64,000 nucleotides of DNA from Branchiostoma floridae (lineage: Eukaryota > Chordata > Leptocardii > Amphioxiformes > Branchiostomatidae): contig NC_049982.1 of the NCBI RefSeq assembly GCF_000003815.2, positions 20,077,139 through 20,141,138 of the forward strand, in the 5' to 3' direction. The notes under the pieces were generated by a model. It was not told the DNA's origin and made no database searches. It saw nothing but the letters and a program-made list of their open reading frames with translations. The position numbers and the translations under genes were made by a program. This document shows, one piece after another, positions 35,069 to 47,300 of this stretch (position 1 is its first letter; each line of letters begins with the position of its first letter).

Positions 35069-38000
35069 TGGAACCCCCACATTCTCAGGGTTTATCAGAC
35101 GCCACATACATGTGGGGACTACTGTGCAATGATGAGATGGGACCAAGTTGGTCCTTCTTATTCTTCTTTTGAGTTCAGAGAGTATGAAGATTATACCTAC
35201 TGCTGAAAAGTGTATTGAACATGGTGGAGTTAAAAGAGATACATATTTTGATCAGTGAACATGACAGTAACGTAGAATACAGGGTTCTACATAGGGATAT
35301 AAAAATGCATGTTGGAATTCTATATTCCACATTCTTAACCTTTGCCTCACCAAAGGTGGCTTCACTTTTATCATAGCACAAGTCAACATGCATTAGGTTA
35401 AGGAAATAGGTAGACTTTTGTTGCAGTCCTTGGATTATTCTTTTGCCAAACTATAGTTATAACAGAAAGGTATATTTTGCTTTGTTGGCATCATCATAGT
35501 ATGCTTCACTGTCAGTGTTGAATATCTCAGGTGCTCTTAAACTGTCAACATTTATACATGTTTGATTTTGTGTCGAAAAGATTGCAAAGGTATGAAAAAG
35601 AAAAAAAAAACATCTTGTATGCATATTCTACATTATTAGATTAAGCCCTTTTGTTCCTATATCCAGACCAGAAAAGCCTTCAAAGAAGTATATTTGACTA
35701 GATGAAATGGAGATGACTGAACTATGTGAAAGTGGATTGCAGCTTGCGATGTTCACACACGGGTTTTTCAGAAGATAACACAGAGAAGGAAGGTTATATC
35801 ACTCTGTGTGTGTTATTAAGAAGTAAAGGTGTTGTGGAGACAGAGATGTAGTATATCAAAGAGTTTATATTTTGAAAACAGAAGTGGAAAAAGTGTTTCT
35901 AGATCAGTCTTTATAAAGGATGGCCAGTATGGCACACTGGTCAGTGGCACTGTACAAAGCCATAGAGTAGTCTTATCTTTGTTATTTTGTTTTCTAACTT
36001 ATTTTTGTGATTCTGCATACTTACCCATTTACTAATTTAGTCAAGCATGTCAGCAAGTTCAAGATGGGAATATAGCAAAGAAAAGTGAACTGTTTTGGCA
36101 TACTGTAGTTCTAGTTTCTGTGCAGAAAAAGTTTGTTGATTACAGAAAACAGTATATTTTGACAGGGAAAGCAGTAACTTGTCTTGCCAGAAAAGTATTA
36201 TATCATCAAAAAGTGCAATTACCCATACTACATTCCACATGTTTTGTGAAGAACTATAAGAAATGTTGTCAGTAAAAAGACTGTTTAAGTGAGGTTAAGA
36301 TATTCAAGAAACCATCGGAGTATATTTGGGGGATCTTACAGTTGGCTTCTGAACCAGTACATCTTATTTAAGTTTGTTGCATTGTTCTGTTGCATTGTCA
36401 TTCTCATACTTCATTCCATCCACTGACCTCATCCGACATGAAGAGAGTAAAGTTATGCTGGCCTTTTATACAGCCTGTAGTTGTGCTTTGTTGCGTCTGT
36501 GGCTGCAGTGTTTGTGAGTGAATGGCTGAACTGAATGTCTGTTAACTCTGCTATGCTGTTGTAAGATGTACATAGTACATGACAAAGATTTTTAGTACTT
36601 GCTAGTGACTGGCAATTATTGAAAAGGGGACGTATCTGCTGCGTCTCCATAGACATAAGGATTTCCATTATGATTCATGTTGCTAACATCTTCTTTTGTT
36701 GCCCTGGCTATAAGCCATGGTGAGCCCCAAACACATGATAAACAATGGCACTTTTGCTGCTGTTTTATTTCTTTTTCTATGATCTTTTGAGGTACACATC
36801 AGAGTATTACTACTCACCTTTGAGCATTGTGCTTCATGGATAACCCATTTTACCCATCTTTCCTACATATGATATAAACTCGAAATCCAGTAAACGTAAA
36901 CATAATCTATAATAACAATGTCCCACAATATAATCTTCAGTTATAATATGCATCCTTGGACAACAAAATTTGACATGGCTGTAACTTTATTGCTCTCTTT
37001 TTCTATTCTAACCAGTAACCCTAATCAAGGCTGTTATAACGTCCTTGCCCTAATGTACCAAATGCATAAACACAAGTATAACTCTGTGCATATTCTTTAT
37101 CATTGGTGTACAATTTTACATGTCCTACTGATAGAGTTTCTAGATCTTTGCAAACACTACCTACTCTATATATCATACATGCTTTACTCTGATGGTTTGA
37201 TTCATGAGTCTGTCCCCTCTTGAGTTTTTTTCAGGATGGGATGTGCATTTACAGGTACATGTGTATCTTCATAAAGATAAATACTTTGTGTTAGGGCTGG
37301 CACAGATATATTCCAGATGTTCTGGTACAGGTTGAAACTGTCCAATTATTTACATTTCTATGACTCCTTTTGGTGCTTCATAGCCATCTCCATAGCAGGG
37401 CTTACCCTTGTCTCAAAAGTGTAAGCTTGTCCAAGAATTGCGTTACCATTGACGTGGACCTGTACCTGAATGATTTTACAACTACTGTTCAGTCTGTACT
37501 CAGCCCTACTTGACTTACTTTAATCAGTAATATATAACTTGAATGGCTTATGACCTCTTTAAATAGGTGTCAATACTGGCTATAAAATGAAGCAACAAAT
37601 GATAGACCCCTGATTGCACCATCACATAAAAATCTTCTCCAATACTTGCAACTCATTGCATATACAAATACTGACAACTTCCCATATTCTGTAATGTTAT
37701 ATTCTGGCCAGAATGCCAGTCTTTGTCCAGCTACAATCCTCTTTAGACCTGTTGGTTGTGCAATGAACAGGTAGGTTTGTACACAGTTGAATAGCCAGAT
37801 GTGCTATCAGGATTGTATTTAGTGACTATGTGGAGAAGGAGGGGGTTGTAAGTGGTAAGTTAAGCGGCAACATAACCACATACGTCTTGTAGCACCATTA
37901 TAAGTGATTTTCCTCTTATAGCTGGGGAAAAGTAATTCTGCATCTTAAACTGAAGAAAAAACAATAGAAATCATCAAACCATACCGTTACAATAACAAAA

Positions 38001-38351
38001 TACCGCTGTCCATAGTCACTGTTCAAATATTGCACAAAACAGTACTACAACAGGCAAATACAACAAAATAAAGCATACTGTATGCTAAAAAGACGTGGAA
38101 CGTAGTTCTGCTTTAGCCAGTACCAGCATGAGATGAGTTGAAAGAAACCAATACATTTAGAAGTAACAATACCCTACAGTACAAGGGGAATATTTCTTCT
38201 TGACTTTTTTCTTTAATTTCTACTGAATGAATACATGGCAAGATCATAAGGTGCTTGCTGTCCCACCTCCTGAATCATAACAACCAACACTACTGTAGAA
38301 TCCCCTCAAGTCTCCACCACTGGAAAAGAGTGACATCTCTAACCCAACTAA
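35069..38351. other. Cyclin J 3' UTR, intergenic, and GPAM 3' UTR
   Basis: About 3.3 kb between two convergent genes. It is AT-rich and mostly unique-looking, and presumably holds long 3' UTRs from both sides. No coding exon, RNA gene or clear foldback element was recognised. Confidence 0.45.
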
Positions 38352-41300
38352 CTACCAGGTCTTGAACATCCCCACACTGTCAATGAAGCTGGTCAGTTCT
38401 TGGTTGTCACGGTAACCACCATATAGTTCTAGCTTCCTCGTGCCATCGCTATCAAAGAAGTGAGAGATCACCTTGCGATGACTAAGCATCTTGAGGGAGT
38501 TCTTCAGGGTTTCTGAGGAACAGCTTTCACCTGGAAAAGAAAACAACTAACATGAACATTTCAGACTACCCCTCATATATACATTCAATTTTGGACACTA
38601 GAATATCCAAGTCGTAGTAAATAATCATGGTTTCATCTGTACACCATGTTTTTTTTTCACTATTGCCTTCGTAAAAATGGAGGTATTGTTTCTGTCTATT
38701 TGTTTGTCAAGTTGTGTGTCTTTGTTTATATCCACTCCATTTTAATGTATCTAAAAGTTTCCCTCACAGAATTCTAAAGTATGCTGATACAAGTGTACAT
38801 TTGTGTGTTCTCCGGTAGAAGGCTGCTTTCCTTTATTCACATTCACATTAAACAGATTTTCACTTGTCTTCGAGAGACAAAAATACTTGAAAGCTATGGG
38901 TAGTGAAGAAATAACATGTTGTGTAATGTAAACAGACCATGTGTGTGTCATGTGTAATGTAAAGATACAGCGCTTACTGCGTATTGCTACCCCGTCCTCA
39001 ACTCTCCTGATGGCAAACTTCTGCAAGGACTGCAGGTACTTTTCCTCTGTCATGTCCCCGCCCTGTAACACCTCCAGGTGAGAGGCCGACACCCAGTACG
39101 CCTCCACCATACCTGCCAGGATGCTCTGCAGGAAACCCAACTTCTGCATGTGTGCAGCTGCCGTATTCAGCTGTACATGGGAACAGTTGAGAATTAATTC
39201 ACAAGCTTGTTACTGCCTAAAATATTCACTTGTAGCTAACAGATGTATCAGGAATCAAATTTTAACTGCCTCTTTTCAAAGACAAACTCCTAATACTTGA
39301 ATCTTGGGCTAAAGTCTTCCAATGAAAGGAGCACATTGGGTCAAATTTTCAGTTATCAAAAATTTTGTTGTTTGGAGGATTATTACATGGATCAAACAAC
39401 CTATTCACAAATGAGGGTGGTTCTGCTACTACTCCTATTAAGTATCTGCATATTTTCTTAGTTGTTTACATGTACATCTTTGGTAGTGCCCCTACCCTAT
39501 ATGACAAGTCCTGCACCGAAGGTGACCCATCTATGTTATCCTCGGCCTGGTCTTCCCAGGATGTAGCAAAGGCCAGTTGGTCAGCCCACTGCTTCTCCCT
39601 CTGACTGGACGTGCTGTCCTGTTCATCGGTCAGCAGCAGGTCTGAGTGGAGCAGGGAGTCCAGTCCATCTCTGACCACATCCTCCAGACTACTGCAGCTC
39701 TGGATGAAGGAAACACCAGCAACATTTTGTCTGTTACGACTTAGTCACAAACCTCTTCTTATTGGCTGAAAATAGGAGTATTATACTTCTTTGTCTTCAA
39801 CATGAACAGAAAATGTGCAACATTCCCAGTGTCTATTGTCAAAGTCAGTAACAATACATGAACAAGTCATTGTACATTATGCAAGAGTGACTACTAGTAC
39901 TTAGTGGCACCTACAGGTTTTGGTACACAGATGAACTTCATCAACTGTCATGCATACAAATGAACATGTGGTTTGTATACATATTTTGGGGACCATAGCA
40001 TTGAAATCAAATGCAGGGAATAATAAACATCTACAACTTAAAAGTAGGCCACCTACTGGTGCAAATATGAACTCCATCTGTAGCAGCTGGCTGAGTTCCT
40101 TGGCCCTTTGTAGTAGGGCCTGTCTGGACACCACCACATGCTGCCCCTCCTGTAGGTGGGCTGTGTTAGCCTGGCCCTCGGATACTGCACTGATGGCTGT
40201 GGCTGGGGAGACATGCAATATGTATTCAACACTAGTTAAGAAGACAGCCAGACAGATGGCCAAGGAGTCAGCTAATTCTGTGCAAGTCTCAATCTGAACA
40301 CTTCTTCCAATTTTTTGTAAAATTTGAATGTGAAAACTGACAACAATGAGATATTCTAAACCAAGTTCAAGGTCATGATATTGTGCTAAAACATGTCCAG
40401 AAATCATATATCTACTGATACAAACAGTTCTGACTTACAAATGTTACATAGACATACACTTGCACATAAGTGCCATACTAATGTAATGTATGTTGTGCTT
40501 CACAAATCTAGGTTAAGTTTGCTCAAGGAGTCCTTGGTGTGTTAAAGTCATCTCAACTTGACTGCTGTGCATCAAATTCTGGTGGATTTTTTTCTGCCAC
40601 AATTTGCACCCTTAAATTCAAACCTATGCTCCCATCTTACCTGGGAATGTATGACACAACAAAGTTTCTGTGTCACAGTCATAATATCACACCAAAGACT
40701 ACATCATTATGTACTGTTTGTCAATGATAATCCATAATCATGGACATAGAGCCAACCTTACCTAGAATTGACTCCATCAGGAAGACAGACATGACATTGG
40801 ATCCATAATATGTTAGATCAAAGACTGAAGGTAGTCCCAGATTTGGTATCAGTATCCTGTCCTCCTCCTCCAGTTTCACATGGTTGTTGTTCTGGTTCTT
40901 CCTGTTGTTGGTAGGTGTCTCCCATGTGAAGAGATCGGTGCCTAGCAACTCCATGGCGTGTCTGAGGACAGCCGATGCGCTGCCCGTGAACCCAACATCG
41001 CGGCCGCGGAGAAGAATCTCGCATCGGATGTGCTCAAACGATTTCTCAAGCTCGGCCCAAGTTGCTCCCTGGAGCAAGACAATACATTTAAGTTTTTTAA
41101 CATTACCTTTACATACCACCAATGAGATGGAGTAGACAGTCAACTTTTTCCTTTAAATCGTCTGAGAAACAAGTCATCAAATTGCAAGGCCTAACTAGAA
41201 AGGAACAGACCCAAGACTGCAGAATGGTACCCACCTGTCTGTGTACAGCCAGGAACATGAAGGCCACCAGCTGGGTGCTCATTATGGCTGTGGTCTGGAC

Positions 41301-44300
41301 TGCATCTATGGGGGAGGGGAGGGAATAACAACTCTCATTGCTGGAACTTGGAAGTGGTCTTTTCAATATATGCAACCCAGTAGTATCAGTTGCTGTAAAA
41401 GATCTAATAGGTGCAGTGTATGTACTACATATATCAACGCTAGTTGATGCAATGTCTGGTACATGGCTTAAGATCATGTCCAACATACATGTATATGGCA
41501 TGTATGCTGTAGTGCACAAACCACAAAGTGTCTGTTATATAAAATAGCACAACTCCGTCCCTTCCATTACTGTTACTTAACTGAAGTGCTGTGGTGTTTG
41601 TGGGTTTAGCACATAAACTAATAGCTACGTTAACTGTCTATCTAGTACACTCTTATGTATGTAGCTGTAATAGCTAGATCAAATATCTGTCTCACACCTA
41701 GCTGGACCTAAGCCAATAATGTAATGTATTGTTACATAATGCTGCATGCTGTGTCAGGAAGGTATAAAGTAACACTTACTGTACAGGACATGCTCTGCAA
41801 GCCCCTTGACTAGCAGTCTTTGTTCCTCCTTCACTATGTCAGTCCCGTATATGGAGTGGTCACTCCCGATGCGCCGCATCTCTGATGGACTGTGGCTACC
41901 AGCTAACCGGGAGAACACCGCACCGCCCGGGGACTCAGCTGAGTCAAGGTACTCCTGGAATATGCACACACAAGGGTTCAAGGGCCCTACTCTAAACTAA
42001 GAAGCATGATTCAACATTATAATTACAAACTGTCAAATATCTAAAACTTCAAAAGGTAAGCCATCAGTAGAGTTTTGGGTTGGAAGACTTGAAACCTAAA
42101 TTTGGACAAATTTTAATTTGAGAACATGATTGCCCATTATCATGTGCTTCTTCCAATTACATTGTACCAAGCAATAGGCCAGACAATAAAGCATTCATCT
42201 AGTACAGGTGCAATAATTTCACAGAAAAGTAAGTTAAATCCAAAATGTGCTGTGTTATAATTTCAATATGCTTTATATGTATTTCATATTATCACAGTTA
42301 TAATATATGTACCGGTATTTGATACTAAATGATACAAAATCCTTAGATCTGTAGATAAAGATAACTATGCAAAGACGACCGTCAGTAAAAAGTGGCTCAT
42401 CTGCTGTACTGAAAGAACTGACCTGTAGTGATATGGGCTGAGCAAAGTCTGCCCGTACTTGGCCAAAACTGGACCTGAAGGCTGACCACACACCCTTCAC
42501 TGCTTGTAGGAATGTCTCCTTCTTCTTGGGAATTCCCTAAAAACACAGAGTACAAAAGGATTGCTGCACTATTTCCCAAGTACATATACCCAGTACAACA
42601 CTGTGAATGAATTTGACTAGAGGTTAACTTAAGTTTATAAAAGATATACTAGTACCAAATTTCTATCCATGAACTAATTATACAACATGGTTCTGCAAAT
42701 AAAAATGTTTAAGACATTAATGGCTGACTCAAGCATGCCAGGTAGCAAGTATCGTTAGAGAAATGACTTGTTAACTTATCAAGCACGACCCACCATCTCC
42801 TCAGACCTGAAGTTTCCCTCCAGAGTTTTCTCGTAACTGAAACTGACAGGAACCAGATAGACATCTGAGATGGCTCCTGAGGAGGAAAATGGAAAATACT
42901 TCAAATGTTTGGCATAGACAGAGATTGAAAGTAACTGAGCTATAATGACAAGAGTTCAAGACTTTGTGATATTTTGAGTTTCTCGTATGTCTTGTAGTTC
43001 ATTAATTATGGAAATGAGGTTTTGATTAATGTAACACTTGTCCAGGAATCACTTCAAGTCATTCTATGGTGACTGTCATGTGTGATTATTGACTACATCT
43101 AACAACTATAAACTTGCCATATCTGGCAAGTCTGACCTTTGCAGCCATCTTCCCAATAATTTCTTGTCAATCTACTGACAGTGTCGGACACTCATCAACA
43201 CAGACATACACAAAAAAAGATGACTCCCATACACAGAGTCAACTAATATCAGTTGACCCAGTCTTAACCCAACTTTTACTCAGGGGTTCACCCACTTTAC
43301 CAACAGAAACAAATAACCACATTATGCAGCTTACACAGACATACATACTCCAGACCAACCATTTTCAAACTGATTGAACATTTTCCTTAAATCTTGTATG
43401 TATATATATTTATTTGTTGGATCCGTCACCCCACTGCTGTACTACTGTTTTATTTGATCTCACATTGTTTTGTCCTTTGTTTATTTTATTTTCAAATGTC
43501 CTAGTGGTAATGTTAATATTAGCTTTGCTAGAGTTCATTTACCACTGTGTCTTGTCTTATATGTATACCAATAAAAAAAATAAAAAACTAATATCATGCA
43601 TCAACCAATAGCCACGTAAGGCACCTCACCTGCCATGTAAGCATCCACAACAACAGACAACAGACCACCCTTGGGAACCACAGCTTTTCCTGTTCGTGTT
43701 CTCCCTCCCTCTGAAGGAAAAAAAACATGTCACAAAATTCATGTTGTTGACACAAACAAAAAATCAAATTTCTACACAAACTTCCAACTTTGGAACAGGT
43801 CTAGGTGATGCTTAATGTAAATGCTTCTGAATTGTATTTCATAACTTAACAAAAAGAAGGAAAAAGGTGACAAACAAAGACGACAGAACGAATCATGATG
43901 AATAAATGGATCATTTGCCATTTTCATGTGTGAAAAATTTCAAAAGGCATGGCATGATAGCATTGCTCTTCACAAGGAATCATGACAATTGAAGTTTCTC
44001 ACCTATGAAGAACTCTAAAGACTGTCCTTGTCTGAGCAGTTCCTCCATGTACTGTGGAAAGAAAATAACAAGGAGAAAGATGAATCAAAACTTTGTGTTG
44101 TTTTCATTATTAGGTTTGTTCTAAGTAAGGCCACATTGATTTGATTATATGGATGACATCCGCGCTCGCACCAATTTTCGGCCAATTCCACACAAAAAAA
44201 AGTTTTCGACCACACAATAAATTGTGCAAAGCAGCTGTAAAATGACCACAAATATTCCGTAGATTGAAAAAAAAAGTATCAGAAAACAGATAACTAATGC

Positions 44301-47300
44301 CATAGAATGCCAAAATGAATCTAAAGTCAAAGAATGAGATGTGAAAGGACAGAAAGAAAAAAAATCTATTGTTGTTGGGGGAGGTACCAGCACAGAAAAT
44401 TCAGGTCCAGAGGATCATTTCCAGGTCTGGGCCTGAACCTGGACCTGATTGTCTGTGGAAACTGGAGAACTGGCAATACTCAAAACAATGGTAATTGGTC
44501 AATTTTGCTACAAAGGAATCTGTTTGGTGGATTATTGGACTTACTTAGACTTACTTAGACTTAGGGGCTCCCGTGTCGTCCGACACATGAGGCAGTCAGG
44601 TTGGCCCAGCAAGCTCTGTCGGCAGCTATCCTCTGTATATCCCTCCAGTTGATGTTAGCTGTTTGTAGGTCTCTCTCGATGGTGTGCCTGTAATTCATCC
44701 TGGGGCGACCTCTACGTCTCTTTCCCCGTGGTGCCCAGTGCATAACTTGGTATGCCAGTCTGTCTGGTGAGAGTCTCATGACATGGCCCAACCAGCTCAA
44801 GCGCCGCTTTCGGATTGTCACAGACACTGGTTTTTGGCTGGTCCTAGCTCTTACTTCAGTGTTGGGTATGAAGTCATCCCATCTGATGCCTAGTATCTTC
44901 CTTAGGCATTTATTGTCGAAGACATCTAGTTTCTTTTCTTGGCTTGACTTCATGTGCCATGTTTCGCATCCGTAAAGTAGGGTAGAAAGAACATTGCTGT
45001 TGTAGAATCGCAGTTTAGTTCCCAGGGGGAGCTTCTTGCTAGACCACAGCTTGCCAAGCTGGTTGAAAGCAGCTGAGGCCTTCCCTAGCCTGCAGTCTAG
45101 TTCCTTGTCCATGTCCCCTCTGTTGTTCATGGAGCTGCCTAAGTAAGTAAAGTTCTCCACCACTTCCACTTCATTGTTGTCAATGATCACACTTGTGGGA
45201 GGGGGGTGCGTCCCTACTAACATGTTCTTGGTCTTTTTGGCACTAATGGTGAGTCCAATACTGCCTGCAGATGAGCCTATGTCCTCCACTAGGGGTTGTA
45301 GGTCCTGTGTGCGGTCTGCTAGAGCAGCTATATCATCAGCAAAGTCAAGATCTGCTAACTTTGTGTTCTGTATCCACTGAATCCCTTTCCCCTCTGTTGC
45401 TGTTGCAAGGACCCAGTCTATCGCCATGGCAAAAAGAATTGGAGACAACATGCATCCTTGGCGGACCCCGCTTACCACCTCAAACCATCCGCTGTATCCC
45501 TCACCCGTCCGCACGCAGCATTTTGAGTTGGTGTATATTTGTCTGATTGCGGAGATGAGTTTACTTGGGATGCCGTAGACATACATGATATTCCAGAGTG
45601 ATGGTCTGTGGATGCTATCAAATGCCTTGGAGAAGTCAATGAAACTAATGGTCAGTGGAGTTTGCAGTTCTGTACAATTCTCGATGATACGTCGAAGGGT
45701 GAATATCTGTTCTGCACAGGACCTCTTTGGGCGGAATCCCGCTTGTTGTTCTCGTAGGACCTTGTCTACTGCATCTCTCATACGGTTCAGGATGCATGCA
45801 GTATACACCTTTCCCGGTATGGAAAGAAGCGTCACTCCCCTCCAGTTGTCGCATTCTGCCAGGTTGCCCTTCTTTGGGATGCACACAACTGCCCCATTCT
45901 TCCAGTCCTCCGGCACTTCACCTGAATTCCAGGCCCGATTACAAAGTTGGCTCATCCATTTAACAACAGATTCGCCCCCTGCTTTGAGCATCTCCGCAGT
46001 AATGCCATCCATACCTGGAGACTTGTTGTTCTTCAGGGTCTTGATGGCTTCCTGTACCTCAGCTTCTGTGAAGTCCCCTGTGTCAATGGGTAGGGGAAGT
46101 GATGGCTCGTCGAAGACTGTCGGTGGAGACGCAGGTTCCGGGCGGTTGAGGACTTCCTTGAAGTGTTCTGCCCACCTGTCAAGTTTGTCCTCCCCTTTCG
46201 ACAACAGAGTTCCGTCCTTTGCCTTGACTGGGCCAGAGTGGGTTTTGGAGTTGCCAGTGATCTTCTTGGCTATCTGGTATACAGTTCGCATGTCATTACG
46301 AGCTGCTGCACCTTCCGCTTCTTCCGCCTGTCTATCCATCCACTCCCGTCTGTCTCTCTGGGCACTGCGCTTCACTTCCCTGTTCTTCTCCATGTACTCC
46401 TGGTGAACAGTGTTGTTACCTGGCTTATCCCTATGCCTCTTCTGGTGTAGGGCTTTTCTGTCACTTATTAGCTTCCATGTGTGGTCGCTAATCCAAGATT
46501 CTCGGAGGGATTTCTTGTAACCCAAGACTTCTTTCCCCGCTGTAGTCATTGCCTCCTTCAGCTCATCCCACCATACTGTTGACCCTGGGGGAGGGTCTGC
46601 TAGGACAGAGAACCGGTTCCTCAGGGAGGTCTCGAACTTCTCTTCAGTTGCAGGGTCTTTCAGTTTGCTGGTGTCAAACCGTTTCGGAAGTGATGTCTTC
46701 TTCTTTTGTTTCTTTAGTCTGATCTTCATTTTAGCAATAGAAAGGTAGTGATCGCTGCCGACATCCGCTCCTCTATACACCCGAACATCCTGTAGACATG
46801 GGGTCCTCCATCTTGGACCAATCGCTATATGGTCAATCTGTGTCCTCGTTTTGTGGTCGTTAGACAACCAAGTTATCTTGTAGATGTCTTTGTGCTCAAA
46901 AAGTGATGAGCCAATCTTCATATTGTTCATTGAGCAAAACTGTATATATCTGTCTCCGTTGTCTGTGCGATTTCCAAAGGCGTGCGGACCCAAGGTGTGT
47001 TCAAAACCCTCTCTGCTTCCCCCAATCTGTGCATTCATATCTCCCATGATGACAAGGATGTCATGACGGGGGGTCTTGTCGACTAGGTCTTGTAGCTGTT
47101 CGTAGAAGGTGTCTTTGTGGATGTCGTCACGCTCGTTTGTTGGAGCATAGCATTGTACAATGGTAACCTTTGCATGATTAGTTACAAATCTAGCAGTCAA
47201 AAGGCGCTCGTTTATGGGTGACCATTCCTCGAGAGCGTTGCTGGCTGGCTTATCCAGTACAAGAGCTACTCCATCTCTGTGAATACCGTCTTGTCTGCCA

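Noticed and set aside
45585-46406. 273-codon plus-strand ORF
   Set aside because: Antisense shadow of the LINE reverse transcriptase ORF; no independent domain.
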